DNA of 64,000 bases. Origin: Thermococcus gammatolerans EJ3. Lineage in GTDB: Archaea > Methanobacteriota_B > Thermococci > Thermococcales > Thermococcaceae. Position numbers and translations under genes: made by a program. Position 1 is the first letter of the stretch, and every line of letters starts with the position of its first letter. Location: contig NC_012804.1 in the NCBI RefSeq assembly GCF_000022365.1, positions 1,302,001-1,366,000 on the forward strand, written 5' to 3'. The notes below the pieces were generated by a model. It had not been told where the DNA came from, searched no databases, and saw nothing but the letters and a program-made list of their open reading frames with translations. Positions 37,137 to 47,876 of the stretch are shown one piece after another.

Positions 37137-38289
37137 ACGCAAGGTCATACACCGCGAGAAGCCCAAGGAGAAGTTCTCCTACGACCCGAAAAAGGTGCTC
37201 AGCAAGCTCGAAGAGTACGGAAGGAGCGTCCTTGAGGCCATCAAGTCGGGTAAGAACCCCTATTTCGACATCCCGATGCGCGGACTCAACAACGTCTACT
37301 TCGACGAGAAGAGCAGGCTAATCAAGATGGGCGACAAGCTCTCAAGGCGTTACTTCCTCAACGTTGCTCATGCCAGAAAGTTCATGCAAACCTTGCTCAT
37401 AATGGCCTACGTGAAAAGGCTCGTGAGTGAGGGCAAGCACGCGAGCCTTCGTGAAGCCTACTACGCCAACAAGCACACGATTCCCGGAACGAGGGAGAAC
37501 ACCTTCGAGGACCAGCGCGAGAGCGACCCGATTATCGAGGATTTGGAGAGGATGCTCGGTGTCCTGCGTGAGGAGATGCACATAACCGCTGACAGGCGCG
37601 GTTACATCTACGGCGACATAGTGATTAGGGACGGCGAGGACGAGTTCAACGCGAGCAAGCTCGGAAGCGGTGGGTGGGCGGTTCCTGGAACGGTGGAGCA
37701 CATCCAGTTCCCAGAGATAAACGTTGATTACGCCCTCGTTGTCGAGACCGCCGCTATGGCCGACCGTCTCATCGAGGAAAAGTTCCCAAAGAAGGAGAAC
37801 GCCCTGATCATAGCCACCCAGGGACAGGCCTCGCGCGGCGTCAGGCGTTTAATCCACAGGCTCCACTACGAGGAGGGCCTTCCAATCATCGTCTTCACCG
37901 ATGGCGACCCCTACGGTTGGTACATCTACTCCACAATAAAGCAGGGTTCTATTAACCTCGCTTACCTCAGCGACAAGCTGGCAACGCCCGAGGCGAGGTT
38001 CGTCGGCATGACTATGGACGACATAAAGCGCTACGGTTTGGAGAACGTCACCGAGAAGCTCAAGGGGATTCCCCCTAACAAGAAAGGTGGCCCAACGGGC
38101 GACTACAAGCGCATTTTGGAAGAGATGGAGTACCCCTGGTTCCAGAACAGGGAGTGGCAGAGACAGCTCAAGTTAGCGCTCAAGTGGGGCGTCAGGATTG
38201 AACAGCAGGCTTTGGCAAACAAGTCCCTTGAGTTCGTCGCCAAGGAGTATTTGCCAGAAAAGATAAACAGCGGTGATTTGCTGCCATGA
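37129..38289 (+). CDS. top6A: DNA topoisomerase VI subunit A (Spo11-like)
   Basis: A 386-residue DNA-cleaving subunit. The catalytic tyrosine is in the 5Y-CAP region [15 protein letters not shown]. The Toprim metal site is [17 protein letters not shown] with an acidic partner in [14 protein letters not shown]. It makes the transient double-strand break that the B subunit gates with ATP. GGAGGTGAGCGAGA before ATG 37129 lies within top6B. It overlaps the DUF530 gene by four bases. Confidence 0.97.
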   Translation: MPKRKVIHREKPKEKFSYDPKKVLSKLEEYGRSVLEAIKSGKNPYFDIPMRGLNNVYFDEKSRLIKMGDKLSRRYFLNVAHARKFMQTLLIMAYVKRLVSEGKHASLREAYYANKHTIPGTRENTFEDQRESDPIIEDLERMLGVLREEMHITADRRGYIYGDIVIRDGEDEFNASKLGSGGWAVPGTVEHIQFPEINVDYALVVETAAMADRLIEEKFPKKENALIIATQGQASRGVRRLIHRLHYEEGLPIIVFTDGDPYGWYIYSTIKQGSINLAYLSDKLATPEARFVGMTMDDIKRYGLENVTEKLKGIPPNKKGGPTGDYKRILEEMEYPWFQNREWQRQLKLALKWGVRIEQQALANKSLEFVAKEYLPEKINSGDLLP

Positions 38290-39539
38290 CGACGACTGAG
38301 GAGCTCGTCGCCCAGGTCAACAAGATACTCGACGACATCGGGATAGACCTGGGTGAGCTCTTTGAGGAGTTCGAGCCCGTTAAATTAGCCTACACTTTGG
38401 CTAGAAACGTTTCCCTTTTGAATGACCTCAGGGAGGAGCTTGAGAGGCGCGTTGGGGAAACGGCCCCCTCCCTCCGCTTCATGGACAAGAAGAACCGGGA
38501 TCCACACCTCCAGTGGATTTACAGGAAGAAACACAACAGGGCTTTGGCACTAGAAAGGCTCCACTCAGCGATAACCGCCCACAAGATGGCCTTGGCTTTG
38601 CTCTCGGCCAACTACACCTTCAAGCTGGGAAAAAGGGAGCTGAAGGCAGAGGAGCTAAAACCCGAACACCTGCCAAAGGTCAGGACAGTACCAAAGCCGA
38701 TTCAACTCGGCAGGCTTGAAGTTCTCCCACATCTCGCTTACTCAGGGGACGTGCTCAGACTCCTGGCGAGGGAGAGTATAGAGGTCAGGGAGCAGTTCAA
38801 GCTCATAAAGGGAAAACTCAGGGAGAAGGGAATAGTGCAGACCAAGAGCATCAGGATAGAGGTAGAGTACTTCGAGGAGAACAGGCTGAAGAAGACGCGC
38901 CTGGATCTTCCGGCGGACGCTGACATAGAGGCCGAGCTGAGAAAACGCTTTGGCAGACGGTTCCGCTGGAGAATCCTCAGCTTCATCAAGACGAAGGGCG
39001 TGCTTATAAACAACCACTACACCGTCGACAACCTTGCCCTGGCCTACGCCTCCCTCGATCCCGAGAAAGGCGCCGAAAAGCTCGGCCTCGATCTCTTCCG
39101 CTACTACTTCCTCACCTCCGAGACAGAAAGGCAGAGCCTCGGCCTCTATCCGGACATAAGGCTGTGCATAGACTGTCACTACTCAATCTTTGATCTCCCC
39201 TTCCGGCGCGAGAGGGACTTCAAAACGGGCTACGGGAGCATGCTGATAATCCGGAAGTGTGAAATGGAAAGCCAGCTTTCGGGGAAGAGGGCCGAGATAA
39301 GCACAATTCCCAACTACGTCCTTGGGGGCGTTCTCCTCTACGGGATAAGCGGCTGGGATGAAAGGAAGGTCGCCGAAGTTCTCGCGATCCCGCTGGACGA
39401 GCTGGAGGAGGGCCTCAAGAAGTTCGTTATTTCGGGACTCCACAAGGTTCTCTTCATGGAGAATGAGCTCAAAAGGTTCGAGAAGTTCATGCCCAAGAGC
39501 GACAAGGCGAGGGAGTTCCTGGCGCTCCTTCAGGGGTGA
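38286..39539 (+). CDS. DUF530-like archaeal protein
   Basis: A 417-residue cytoplasmic protein of unknown function, translationally coupled to top6A by an ATGA overlap. The helical N-terminal half is rich in Lys/Glu ([20 protein letters not shown]). A cysteine motif [11 protein letters not shown] with a further KCEM suggests metal binding. I assign it to DUF530 from recalled sequence character, with moderate certainty. Its fixed position after topoisomerase VI could mean a link to DNA topology, but could also be simple cotranscription. Confidence 0.7.
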   Translation: MTTTEELVAQVNKILDDIGIDLGELFEEFEPVKLAYTLARNVSLLNDLREELERRVGETAPSLRFMDKKNRDPHLQWIYRKKHNRALALERLHSAITAHKMALALLSANYTFKLGKRELKAEELKPEHLPKVRTVPKPIQLGRLEVLPHLAYSGDVLRLLARESIEVREQFKLIKGKLREKGIVQTKSIRIEVEYFEENRLKKTRLDLPADADIEAELRKRFGRRFRWRILSFIKTKGVLINNHYTVDNLALAYASLDPEKGAEKLGLDLFRYYFLTSETERQSLGLYPDIRLCIDCHYSIFDLPFRRERDFKTGYGSMLIIRKCEMESQLSGKRAEISTIPNYVLGGVLLYGISGWDERKVAEVLAIPLDELEEGLKKFVISGLHKVLFMENELKRFEKFMPKSDKAREFLALLQG

Positions 39540-39543
39540 GGAG

Positions 39544-39969
39544 ATGAGGGTTGAGGTAAAGGCCCGAAACAACGCCGAGCTCATACGGAAGCTCCGGGAG
39601 AAGCTCGGGCCGGAGGTGACGGAGGTCTACATAAACCTCCGCCCCACAAAGGAGATAGTTGTTAGAATCCTTGAAAACGCCCCCAACGTCCGCAAGATAA
39701 GCTGTCCGCCCAGCCTCTACCCGAAGGTTTCAAAGAAGATAATCCACGCCCTCTCCCAGATCGGCGTTCAGCTGGTTCCCGAGGGCTACCCTAGGGGGAG
39801 ACCGAGAAAATACGACGAAAAAACTGTTCAAAAGATACTCACAATGCTCTCCGCAGGAAAGGGGCCGAAGGAAATAAGCTCCTCGCTCGGAATCCCCCTC
39901 AGAACGGTTTACTATCTCATTGAGCGGGCCAGAGAGGTGGAGGAATGGCCCTCAGACTTAAAGCAATGA
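39544..39969 (+). CDS. DUF1699-like protein with C-terminal helix-turn-helix
   Basis: A 141-residue protein. The first half (VKARNNAELIRKLREKLGPE, then EVYINLRPTKEIVVRILENA) is an alpha/beta unit. The second half is a clear helix-turn-helix: TVQKILTMLSAGKGPKEISS then LGIPLRTVYYLIERA, preceded by the basic RGRPRKYDEK. It is probably a DNA-binding regulator; the family assignment is from memory. GGGGTGAGGAG precedes ATG 39544, four bases after the DUF530 stop, and its end overlaps the next gene by 25 bases. Confidence 0.75.
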   Translation: MRVEVKARNNAELIRKLREKLGPEVTEVYINLRPTKEIVVRILENAPNVRKISCPPSLYPKVSKKIIHALSQIGVQLVPEGYPRGRPRKYDEKTVQKILTMLSAGKGPKEISSSLGIPLRTVYYLIERAREVEEWPSDLKQ

Positions 39970-40715
39970 TCCTCTTTGCATCGCTTGTCGTGATAATGGC
40001 CCTCCTGCTCGGCCCCTCCGTGAGGGCCGGCGTCACTGCGGTGAACCTTGACCTTCTGTATCTCTTCTGGGCGATAGTATCTTTCTCGCTCCTCGGCTAC
40101 GCTCTCTCCTCAATCCGGGTTAGGGGCATCTGGAAACGAAAAAAGAGGAGCAAGTACGCCGTAATCTCGGGCCTGCTCTGGATAATAGCCATAGGCGTCG
40201 CAATGTACTCACTCCTCTATCCAACGGAGCCGGAATGGAGCTCCGGAAACGAGACCGGAGTTCCGAAGAACGGACCCTTCGAAACGATGCGGGGAGGTCT
40301 TACCGTCTTCTACAAAGCGATTTCCCCGTATCTGTACGTGGTTCCATACGTTCTCCTACTGGCCATCCCGGTCATTCTGTACCTACGGCGAAGGAAGCCC
40401 AGAGAAGTTCTTTTACCAGAGGTACGGTTCGACCCGGAGCTCAGATACGAGGACATAACCGGATCGCCCAGCGAGAAGATCATCAGGATGTACAGGAACG
40501 TCGTCGCGGGCCTCGTACTCAAGGGCTATCCCTACCGGAGGAGCTGGACCCACTGGGAGCACGAGGAGAAGCTTCGGGAGATATTTCCTGACCTAGAGGA
40601 TCTGGATACCCTGACGAGGCTCTTCGAGAAAGCCAAGTACGCCGAGAGGATAGGACAGAAGGATCTAGAGCTGGCGGCCAAAAGCTACGAAAGACTGATG
40701 GAGTTCCTCAAGTAG
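39945..40715 (+). CDS. Membrane protein with DUF4129 domain
   Basis: A 256-residue membrane protein. Three to four hydrophobic segments lie in the first 150 residues (AMILFASLVVIMALLLG, LLYLFWAIVSFSLLGYAL, YLYVVPYVLLLAIPVILY), with an extracytoplasmic loop of about 40 residues between. The cytoplasmic C-terminus is DUF4129 (SPSEKIIRMYRNVVAGLVLK, then THWEHEEKLREIF and LTRLFEKAKYAER), found next to transglutaminase-like domains and in MoxR/DUF58 clusters. None of those partners is here. GGTGGAGGA precedes ATG 39945. Confidence 0.8.
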   Translation: MALRLKAMILFASLVVIMALLLGPSVRAGVTAVNLDLLYLFWAIVSFSLLGYALSSIRVRGIWKRKKRSKYAVISGLLWIIAIGVAMYSLLYPTEPEWSSGNETGVPKNGPFETMRGGLTVFYKAISPYLYVVPYVLLLAIPVILYLRRRKPREVLLPEVRFDPELRYEDITGSPSEKIIRMYRNVVAGLVLKGYPYRRSWTHWEHEEKLREIFPDLEDLDTLTRLFEKAKYAERIGQKDLELAAKSYERLMEFLK

Positions 40716-40759
40716 GCTTTAAAAGGGCAAGGAGGACATAGGCCAAGGAGGGATTGAGC

Positions 40760-41560
40760 ATGACGATCGAAACCCAGGAGGAAACCCCGAGGATTAAAGA
40801 ACCCCTGCGGCGCGTTGGAATAACTAACCTCAGGAGCGTCGCGAAGATAAACTGGAAAGGACGGATCTACACGTTCCTCCCCCTGTTTGAGATAACCATA
40901 GACCTCCCCGCCGAGAAGAAAGGCATACACATGAGCAGGCTTGTGGAGAGCGTAACCGAAGCCATGAGCGAGGCCGTTGAGGAGGAGGTCAAGGAAGCCC
41001 ACACATCGCTGGAGGAGCTGGGGAGGGCAATAATAAGGCGCCTTGAGGGAAAGCATCCCCATCGAAGAGCTGAGGTGTGGATACGGACACATCTCATCAT
41101 CCCCCGTGAGACCCCTGCGAGCGGAAAAGTGAGCTACGAGCCCTACGACGTCGAGGTCGGCGTCATAAAAGAGAACAAAAGCCTTGAGAAAGTCCTCAGG
41201 GTCAAGGTCATCGGAAACACGGTTTGCCCCCACGCGATGGCGAACAACGAGGGAAAAACGCACATCCAGAGGGCCGTTGCGGAGCTCGAGGTTAGAACTG
41301 CCTTTGAGGAGAACGTGGCTCTGGAGGACATGATAGAGGTCGTTGAGAGCTCCTTCAGCTCACCGACGTACACCCTCCTGAAGACCGTTGACGAGAACGC
41401 GGTGGTCAGGAGGATGTTCGAGAATCCGAAGTTCGTCGAGGACGTTGCGAGGGAGATATTCTCAAAGGCGAGGGAGCGGTTCAAGGGGAAAATACACGTG
41501 AGGGTCATAAGCAACGAGAGCATTCACAAGCACGACGTAATAGCCGAGACGTGGAGCTAA
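40760..41560 (+). CDS. mptA: GTP cyclohydrolase MptA (FolE2 type, GCYH-IB)
   Basis: A 266-residue metal-dependent enzyme converting GTP to a dihydroneopterin cyclic phosphate, the first step to the archaeal pterin cofactor. The catalytic Cys/metal site is [20 protein letters not shown], followed by [13 protein letters not shown] and the terminal [13 protein letters not shown] histidine pair. ATG 40760 has GGAGGG upstream; TTG 40754 is less likely. The 3' end overlaps the convergent GTPase gene by four bases. Confidence 0.95.
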   Translation: MTIETQEETPRIKEPLRRVGITNLRSVAKINWKGRIYTFLPLFEITIDLPAEKKGIHMSRLVESVTEAMSEAVEEEVKEAHTSLEELGRAIIRRLEGKHPHRRAEVWIRTHLIIPRETPASGKVSYEPYDVEVGVIKENKSLEKVLRVKVIGNTVCPHAMANNEGKTHIQRAVAELEVRTAFEENVALEDMIEVVESSFSSPTYTLLKTVDENAVVRRMFENPKFVEDVAREIFSKARERFKGKIHVRVISNESIHKHDVIAETWS

Positions 41561-42123
41561 TGCCTCCCGGCGTACATGGCCATGTGGGCGATCCTCTCTA
41601 GGAGCTCGTTGAAGCCCTCGTAGGTGACGAGCGAAAGAGCAAGTGGCTCCTGCTCCAGCCTCTTCTTTATGATTTTTCTTAGCTCCTCGACTCTCTCGCG
41701 CGAAACTAGATCGATCTTGTTGATCACCACGATTATAGGCTTCTCATAGCGCATCTTAAGCATGTGGTGGAGTTTCTCCATCCCCCTGTGAAGGCCAACC
41801 GTCGCGTCAACCATGTGGATTATTATGTCCGCTGAGACTATTTCCTCCATGAGCTCCCTAAAGCGCTCCTCGCTGAGAACCTTCCCGCGCAGTTCGAGGC
41901 GGGGATCGAATAACCCCGCTGTGTCTATGAGCACGAACTCGTCAGCCCCACCGAACGGGTTCTTCATTCCCTTGGGTATCTTCAGCTTTCCAAAGCGTTT
42001 CCGGATTATCCCCTTGGTCGTTCCCGGCAGATCTTCCACTTCGCTGACCTTTCCGCCGAGAAGGGCGTTCATAAGGGTCGATTTTCCAACGTTTTCGGCA
42101 CCGATTATCGCAACCTTTATCAA
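41557..42123 (-). CDS. Era-like GTP-binding protein
   Basis: A 188-residue TRAFAC-class GTPase. G1 is [21 protein letters not shown]2 a Thr in [13 protein letters not shown]3 [12 protein letters not shown] and G4 [12 protein letters not shown]. Length corresponds to a bare G domain without the KH domain of bacterial Era. Its role is unknown; relatives assist ribosome assembly. TTG 42123 is the start: GGTGAGAGG lies directly upstream and the P-loop strand begins at residue 3. It is divergent from the OB-fold gene, with a 75-base intergenic promoter region. Confidence 0.85.
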   Translation of the reverse strand: MIKVAIIGAENVGKSTLMNALLGGKVSEVEDLPGTTKGIIRKRFGKLKIPKGMKNPFGGADEFVLIDTAGLFDPRLELRGKVLSEERFRELMEEIVSADIIIHMVDATVGLHRGMEKLHHMLKMRYEKPIIVVINKIDLVSRERVEELRKIIKKRLEQEPLALSLVTYEGFNELLERIAHMAMYAGRH

Positions 42124-42198
42124 CCTCTCACCCCCGCAAGGTTTATCGCACCTATCGAAGATTATCCTAACGGTTATATAACTGCCGGAGGGGTGGGG

Positions 42199-42513
42199 AT
42201 GGCGAAGAGGGTCAAGATGGGGCATCACTATTACTACATCGTCACTCCTGAGGACCTGAAATCCGGGGCGTTCAAAGGCAAAAACGTCGTCGTTGAGGGC
42301 GTCATAGTGAACAAGCCCTGCGTTGAGTTTCTTCCAATGGAACTTCCCAGCTACAGGACGACCTTCCTGCTCGACGGAATCAGGGTCGAGTTCTCGGGAA
42401 GCCCCTGCATAGGGGTCGGAGAGAGGGTTAAGGTGTACGGGCGGTTCCTCGGAGACGGGATAATGGCCACCGCGGTGGAAACGGAGCGGGCTATCTTCAC
42501 AACGGAGGAGTGA
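42199..42513 (+). CDS. Small OB-fold-like archaeal protein
   Basis: A 104-residue protein. After a basic start (MAKRVKMGHHYYYIVTPEDL) come alternating strands with OB-fold character (NVVVEGVIVNKPCVEFLPME, then RVKVYGRFLGDGIMATAVET), including two cysteines. It may bind nucleic acid; I cannot name the family. GGAGGGGTGGGG before ATG 42199 is a very strong ribosome-binding site and TTATATAAC near 42172-42181 the TATA box. It overlaps the region coding for the HD protein start (GTG 42510) and is cotranscribed with it. Confidence 0.7.
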   Translation: MAKRVKMGHHYYYIVTPEDLKSGAFKGKNVVVEGVIVNKPCVEFLPMELPSYRTTFLLDGIRVEFSGSPCIGVGERVKVYGRFLGDGIMATAVETERAIFTTEE

Positions 42514-42515
42514 GC

Positions 42516-43139
42516 ATGCTGGAGCTGTTCTTGGAGCTCGGAAACCTGAAGAGGCTCCCGAGAACGGGATGGCTTTTGCGGGGGATTCCCAATCCCGAGC
42601 CCATAGCGGCCCACTCCTACAGGGTTGCCACGATAACCCTTTTTCTGGCCGATGAGCTCAAATCAAGGGGCGTTGAGATCGACGTTGAGAAGGCACTCAA
42701 GATAGCACTCCTTCACGACGCTGGGGAGGCAAGGATAACGGACGTTCCCCTGCCGGCCCAGAGGTACTTCAACAAGGTCGAGGGCGAGGTCAAGGCGCTG
42801 GGGGAGATGCTGAGCATTACGGGCAGGGAGGGGGAGTACCTAAGCCTGTTCCGCGAGTACGAGGAGGAGCTGAGTGTAGAAGGAAAGCTCGTTAAGTTCG
42901 CCGACAGGCTGGAGATGCTGATTCAGGCTTATGAGTACGAGAAAGCGGGCTTTGCCAACCTCGACGAGTTCTGGAGGACGGTGGAGAAGCTCCGTGAGAG
43001 CGAGCTCTATGAATACTTTAGGGACATCGTTGAGGGGCTCGTGGAGCGGAGGAAAAAGTTGCATCGGGGGTTAGCTCACTCCCACTACAACAACCCTCAA
43101 CTTCCAGTGGAGAAGTCCTCCAAGTCCCAGATGAGATAA
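42516..43139 (+). CDS. HD-domain 5'-deoxynucleotidase-like hydrolase (YfbR/HDDC2 type)
   Basis: A protein of 207 residues. The metal site is PIAAHSYRVATITLFLADEL, then KIALLHDAGEARITDVPLPA, and a later Asp in LVKFADRLEMLIQAYEYEK, all as in YfbR/HDDC2 deoxynucleoside monophosphatases. GGAGGAGTGAGC precedes ATG 42516. The last about 15 codons (HSHYNNPQLPVEKSSKSQMR) read across the 3' end of the convergent ATPase gene, so the native tail may be unusual for the family. Confidence 0.88.
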   Translation: MLELFLELGNLKRLPRTGWLLRGIPNPEPIAAHSYRVATITLFLADELKSRGVEIDVEKALKIALLHDAGEARITDVPLPAQRYFNKVEGEVKALGEMLSITGREGEYLSLFREYEEELSVEGKLVKFADRLEMLIQAYEYEKAGFANLDEFWRTVEKLRESELYEYFRDIVEGLVERRKKLHRGLAHSHYNNPQLPVEKSSKSQMR

Positions 43140-44464
43140 CTTCCGGCCCTCAGTTTTTCTTTCTCCCCAATTCTCTTAGCAATCAATCCATAACTCTTTT
43201 CCCAGCCCTCAAGACTCACAAGCTCGGCCTTTCTCTTCAAGTCCTCCAAGATACCTCTTGCCTCCCTCTCGCTCAAATCCTTCCACTTAACCTCAACGAA
43301 GAGCGCTCGTTTTTCCCGCTCGTTCAAAGCGACCAAATCAATCTCCTCACCCTTCCGCCACCACCTGCCAATTTTTGTAAAGCGGAACGGCAGTTTTTCA
43401 GCCCTGTTCATCCCGATTAAAAATTCCTTAGCAATCTTCTCAAAAACCCAGCCGAGGTAGCGGTTGAAGTTCCTCTCAAAGTGCCCAAGAGCCTCATCGG
43501 GAAGCCCAATCTCTATCTCCTCCTTGAACGGGTAAACGAACGTGTAGTAGAAGGCGAAGTAGTTGTCCCGTATGAAATACCGCGAGTTCCTTGCCCGTTT
43601 CTTCGGCTTTTCCGTAACGGGAGCTTCCCTGCCAACGATGCCGAGGTTTATGAGTATGCTGAGGTAGCGCGTCAGCTTTGACCCGTCGAGTCCTGTAATG
43701 TTCCTAAGCTCGTTGAACGAGCGGTGGCCGTAGCTTATCGCCTCGAGAATCGTGTTGTATGTGCTGAGGTCTCGGAGCTCGTATCGGAGCAGGTATTCCG
43801 CTTCATCGTAGAGGAAGCCCCTCCCGAAGAACTCCTCCCGCGCGTTCTCCTCGGGCGAGAGTGACGGGTCGAGGCGGAGCAGGTACTCTGGAATCCCATC
43901 AACCATGCCGTAGACCTTGACGAGGTCTTCAAGGCAGTAGTTCGGAAAGAACTCGCCGATGTGGCGGAACTTCAGCGGTTCAACCTTAAGCGAGAGGGTT
44001 CTTCTCCCGTAGATTGGACTGCCGTAGGAAACGAGCCTCTCCATCATCGAGACGCTCGAACCGCAGAGGACTACACTCCCCCTCCCCCTGAAGTCCAGAT
44101 GCTCCTGAAGGACGCCGAGGATTCTGGGGTGGTTTTTGGCCAGAACCTGAAACTCGTCGAAGATAACCACAACGTCCTCTGGCAGTCTCTCAAAGAACTC
44201 CTCAAACGAGCGTACTGGATGCCTTAACAGCGAATCATCGCCCGTGAGCGAGAAGAGCTTCGCGTTGAGGGTTTTCAGGGTCTCGTTCACTTCCTCCTCC
44301 TTGCAGAGGTGGTAGAGCGTTCTAAACCCTTTGGAAGCCTCTATGAGGAGCCTTGTCTTCCCGACCCTTCGCCTGCCGTAGACCAAGATTAGCGCACCTC
44401 GCGTGAATGCCTTCCTCAGTGTCTTCAGCTCCTCTTCCCTATCAACGAACTTTTGTGTAATCAT
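43097..44464 (-). CDS. Archaeal P-loop ATPase with DUF234-type C-terminus
   Basis: A 455-residue ATPase. Walker A is ILVYGRRRVGKTRLLIEASK, Walker B DVVVIFDEFQVLAKN. A winged helix lies around residues 245-300 (GHRSFNELRNITGLDGSKLT). The C-terminal part has a PD-(D/E)xK-like pattern (RKGEEIDLVALNEREKRALF then VEVKWKDLSERE). Together these suggest an ATP-driven nucleic-acid enzyme or regulator of unknown task. The ATG 44464 lies at the centre of a palindrome, as in the homologue at 1-1225, and TTAAATAA about 27 bases upstream implies leaderless transcription. A decayed relative lies just upstream. Confidence 0.88.
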   Translation of the reverse strand: MITQKFVDREEELKTLRKAFTRGALILVYGRRRVGKTRLLIEASKGFRTLYHLCKEEEVNETLKTLNAKLFSLTGDDSLLRHPVRSFEEFFERLPEDVVVIFDEFQVLAKNHPRILGVLQEHLDFRGRGSVVLCGSSVSMMERLVSYGSPIYGRRTLSLKVEPLKFRHIGEFFPNYCLEDLVKVYGMVDGIPEYLLRLDPSLSPEENAREEFFGRGFLYDEAEYLLRYELRDLSTYNTILEAISYGHRSFNELRNITGLDGSKLTRYLSILINLGIVGREAPVTEKPKKRARNSRYFIRDNYFAFYYTFVYPFKEEIEIGLPDEALGHFERNFNRYLGWVFEKIAKEFLIGMNRAEKLPFRFTKIGRWWRKGEEIDLVALNEREKRALFVEVKWKDLSEREARGILEDLKRKAELVSLEGWEKSYGLIAKRIGEKEKLRAGSYLIWDLEDFSTGS

Positions 44465-44483
44465 GATTATGTAATCGTGATTA
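44458..44483. promoter_or_regulatory. Tandem 12-bp palindromes over the ATPase start codon
   Basis: TAATCATGATTA (44458-44469) is a perfect palindrome whose central CATG holds the minus-strand start codon. TAATCGTGATTA (44472-44483), two bases on, is the same sequence with one change. They cover the predicted transcription start and start codon, so a bound protein would block the gene. The spacing of 14 bases also makes them direct repeats. Confidence 0.65.
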
Positions 44484-44509
44484 TGTTATTTAAGGGTTTC
44501 GACGTCAAG

Positions 44510-44740
44510 GTCTCCCAGGTTCAGACGAGGTGGCCTTTCTCTTCAAGTTTTCAAAACTCCCCTCGCTTCCCGCTGTTAAGGGCGAGCAAATAAATTTCCT
44601 CCTTCTTGTGTCACCGGCAATCGATTTTGGTGAACTTAAGGGGAAGCTTCCCTGCCACGCAAAAACTCGCGGACGAGACGGCTTTTCCCGAGTCCTCTCC
44701 TCTCAATGAAGAGGACGAGGGAGAATCCATCCAACCATAA
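44510..44740 (-). pseudogene. Relic of a DUF234-type ATPase gene
   Basis: On the minus strand, bases about 44735-44637 encode LVLFIERRGLGKSRLVREFL then RGREA, a Walker A region matching LILVYGRRRVGKTRLLIEAS of the intact neighbour. Immediately after, in another frame (about 44648-44580), comes LPLKFTKIDCR, stop, HKKEEIYLLALNSGKRGEF. This matches the neighbour's C-terminal LPFRFTKIGRWWRKGEEIDL and VALNEREKRALF; the stop is TGA where the neighbour has Trp. Bases about 44565-44535 still encode ENLKRKA against EDLKRKA. The central about 300 residues are deleted. No start, no ribosome-binding site. Confidence 0.75.
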
Positions 44741-44875
44741 AGCCCTTCGAGTGTTTTGAGCTCCTTTTTCTGCCCACAAATTTTCGAATCTCCCTCATAA
44801 TATAATCGCAGGTCAAAACTTGATAAAAAGGCTCGTTGAGATGCTGTTTATGAAAACACTTCTATTTACGGTTAA

Positions 44876-45958
<1,083 letters not shown>

Positions 45959-45995
45959 ACTTTTTATTCCCCTCTCCCAATTCAGGGGGAGAGCG

Positions 45996-46748
45996 ATGAG
46001 GCGCGACTACACCCTCTACTTTTTCGCATCGCTGGGGAGCTTTCTCATCGCCTACATAGCCCTGCCTTTAGTGGTTATCTTCGCCAAACAGCTCTCGGAC
46101 CTGGGGATGCTCGTTAGGACGCTCCACGACCCCTACGTAACCGAGGCCCTCAGAAATTCCCTCCTGACGGCGACCGCGACGGCATTAATCGCGCTCCTCT
46201 TCGGCGTCCCCCTCGGCTACGTTCTGGCGAGAAAGGACTTCCTTGGAAAGAGCCTCGTTCAGGCTCTCATTGACGTCCCCATAGTAATCCCCCACTCGGT
46301 CGTGGGCATAATGCTCCTCGTCACCTTTTCGAGCGCGATACTCGACAGCTACACTGGCATAATCGCGGCGATGCTCTTCGTTTCAGCACCATTCACGATA
46401 AACGCCTCGCGCGATGGCTTTTTGGCGGTTGATGAGAAACTCGAGGCAGTCGCGAGAACCCTCGGCGCTTCCCGCCTAAGAGTCTTCTTCTCGGTCTCCC
46501 TGCCGATAGCCCTTCCAAGCGTGGCGAGTGGGGCGATAATGACGTGGGCGAGGGCAATAAGTGAGGTTGGAGCCATACTCATCGTCGCCTACTACCCCAA
46601 GACGGCGCAGGTGTTAATCCTGGAATACTTCAACAACTACGGGCTGAGGGCCTCGAGGCCGATAGCCGTCCTCATGGTGACCATAAGCCTCACGATATTC
46701 GTCCTGCTCCGCTGGATTGTCGGGAGGAAGGCCAATGCTCAGGGCTGA
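45996..46748 (+). CDS. wtpB: Tungstate ABC transporter permease WtpB
   Basis: A 250-residue membrane protein with about six helices. The permease EAA loop that contacts the ATPase reads [20 protein letters not shown]. Homology to ModB/CysT-type permeases is evident from [15 protein letters not shown] and [27 protein letters not shown] precedes ATG 45996, 37 bases after wtpA. It overlaps wtpC by 14 bases. Confidence 0.94.
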   Translation: MRRDYTLYFFASLGSFLIAYIALPLVVIFAKQLSDLGMLVRTLHDPYVTEALRNSLLTATATALIALLFGVPLGYVLARKDFLGKSLVQALIDVPIVIPHSVVGIMLLVTFSSAILDSYTGIIAAMLFVSAPFTINASRDGFLAVDEKLEAVARTLGASRLRVFFSVSLPIALPSVASGAIMTWARAISEVGAILIVAYYPKTAQVLILEYFNNYGLRASRPIAVLMVTISLTIFVLLRWIVGRKANAQG

Positions 46749-47769
46749 GGGAATCTCCAAGGACTGGAAGGAGTTCCACCTCAGGGAGGTAACCTTTGAG
46801 GTCAAAGAGGGAGAGCACTTCATAATCCTTGGCCCGAGCGGTGCTGGAAAGACCGTCCTCCTCGAGATAATCGCTGGAATAATAGAGCCCGACGCGGGCA
46901 GGGTTTATCTCGGCGGGAGGGACGTTACAGAACTGCCCCCGGAGAAGCGCGGTTTGGCTTACGTCCCTCAGAACTACGCCCTCTTCCCGAACATGAGCGT
47001 CTACGACAACATAGCCTTCGGCCTTAAAGTCAGGAAAGTTCCAAAGCCCGAAATAGAGCGCAAAGTGCGGGAAATCTCCGAGGTCCTCAGGATAGAACAC
47101 CTCCTCAACAGGAAGCCGAGGACGCTGAGCGGTGGGGAGCAACAGAGGGTTGCACTCGCGAGGGCGCTCGTCGTCGAGCCACCCTTAATCCTCCTCGACG
47201 AGCCCTTCGCGAACCTCGACGTCCAGACGAGGGCGAAGCTGTTAACCGAGATGAAGCGCTGGAAGCGAGAGCTGGGCTTTACAGCTCTGCACGTAACGCA
47301 TTCCTTTGAGGAAGCAATAAGCCTCGGTGACCGCGTTGGAGTGATGCTCGATGGAAAGCTCGTTCAGGTGGGTAAGGTCAGGGACGTCTTCTCAAGGCCG
47401 GTGAGTGAGGAGGTGGCGAGATTCCTCGGCTTCGAGAACATAATAGAGGGAATCGCGGAGGGAAGGAGGCTGAAGGTAAACGGTATTGAGATTGAACTTC
47501 CCGTCGAAGCTAATGGGAAGGTCAGGGTCGGCTTAAGACCAGAGGACATAATAATCTCGACCGAGCCGATAAAGAGCTCCGCCAGAAACGAGTTTAAAGC
47601 CCTCGTTGAGTCAATCGAGGAGCTCGGCCCACTCGTGAGGGTTCACCTCTCCCTCGGCGATATAACCCTTACGGCCTTCATAACCCGCTCATCGATGCTC
47701 GAACTCGGGGTGGAGAAGGGAAAAGAAGTCTACGTCAGCTTCAAGGCGAGCGCGCTTCACGTTTTTTGA
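46735..47769 (+). CDS. wtpC: Tungstate ABC transporter ATP-binding protein WtpC
   Basis: A 344-residue ATPase. Walker [19 protein letters not shown]-loop [16 protein letters not shown], signature [17 protein letters not shown], Walker [14 protein letters not shown]-loop [11 protein letters not shown]. The last about 110 residues form a TOBE/MOP-like regulatory domain ([17 protein letters not shown]), which in relatives senses cytoplasmic oxyanion and inhibits transport. GGGAGGAAGG precedes ATG 46735. Confidence 0.95.
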   Translation: MLRAEGISKDWKEFHLREVTFEVKEGEHFIILGPSGAGKTVLLEIIAGIIEPDAGRVYLGGRDVTELPPEKRGLAYVPQNYALFPNMSVYDNIAFGLKVRKVPKPEIERKVREISEVLRIEHLLNRKPRTLSGGEQQRVALARALVVEPPLILLDEPFANLDVQTRAKLLTEMKRWKRELGFTALHVTHSFEEAISLGDRVGVMLDGKLVQVGKVRDVFSRPVSEEVARFLGFENIIEGIAEGRRLKVNGIEIELPVEANGKVRVGLRPEDIIISTEPIKSSARNEFKALVESIEELGPLVRVHLSLGDITLTAFITRSSMLELGVEKGKEVYVSFKASALHVF

Positions 47770-47876
47770 AGAAGTTACAACTCCCGGTAGTTTTCCAAAT
47801 TTTGCTTTCTCACCCTCGGAGTTTGCGAAATCTGGATAGAAAATGCTTATATATTTGGTGTGCATATAACATAACG

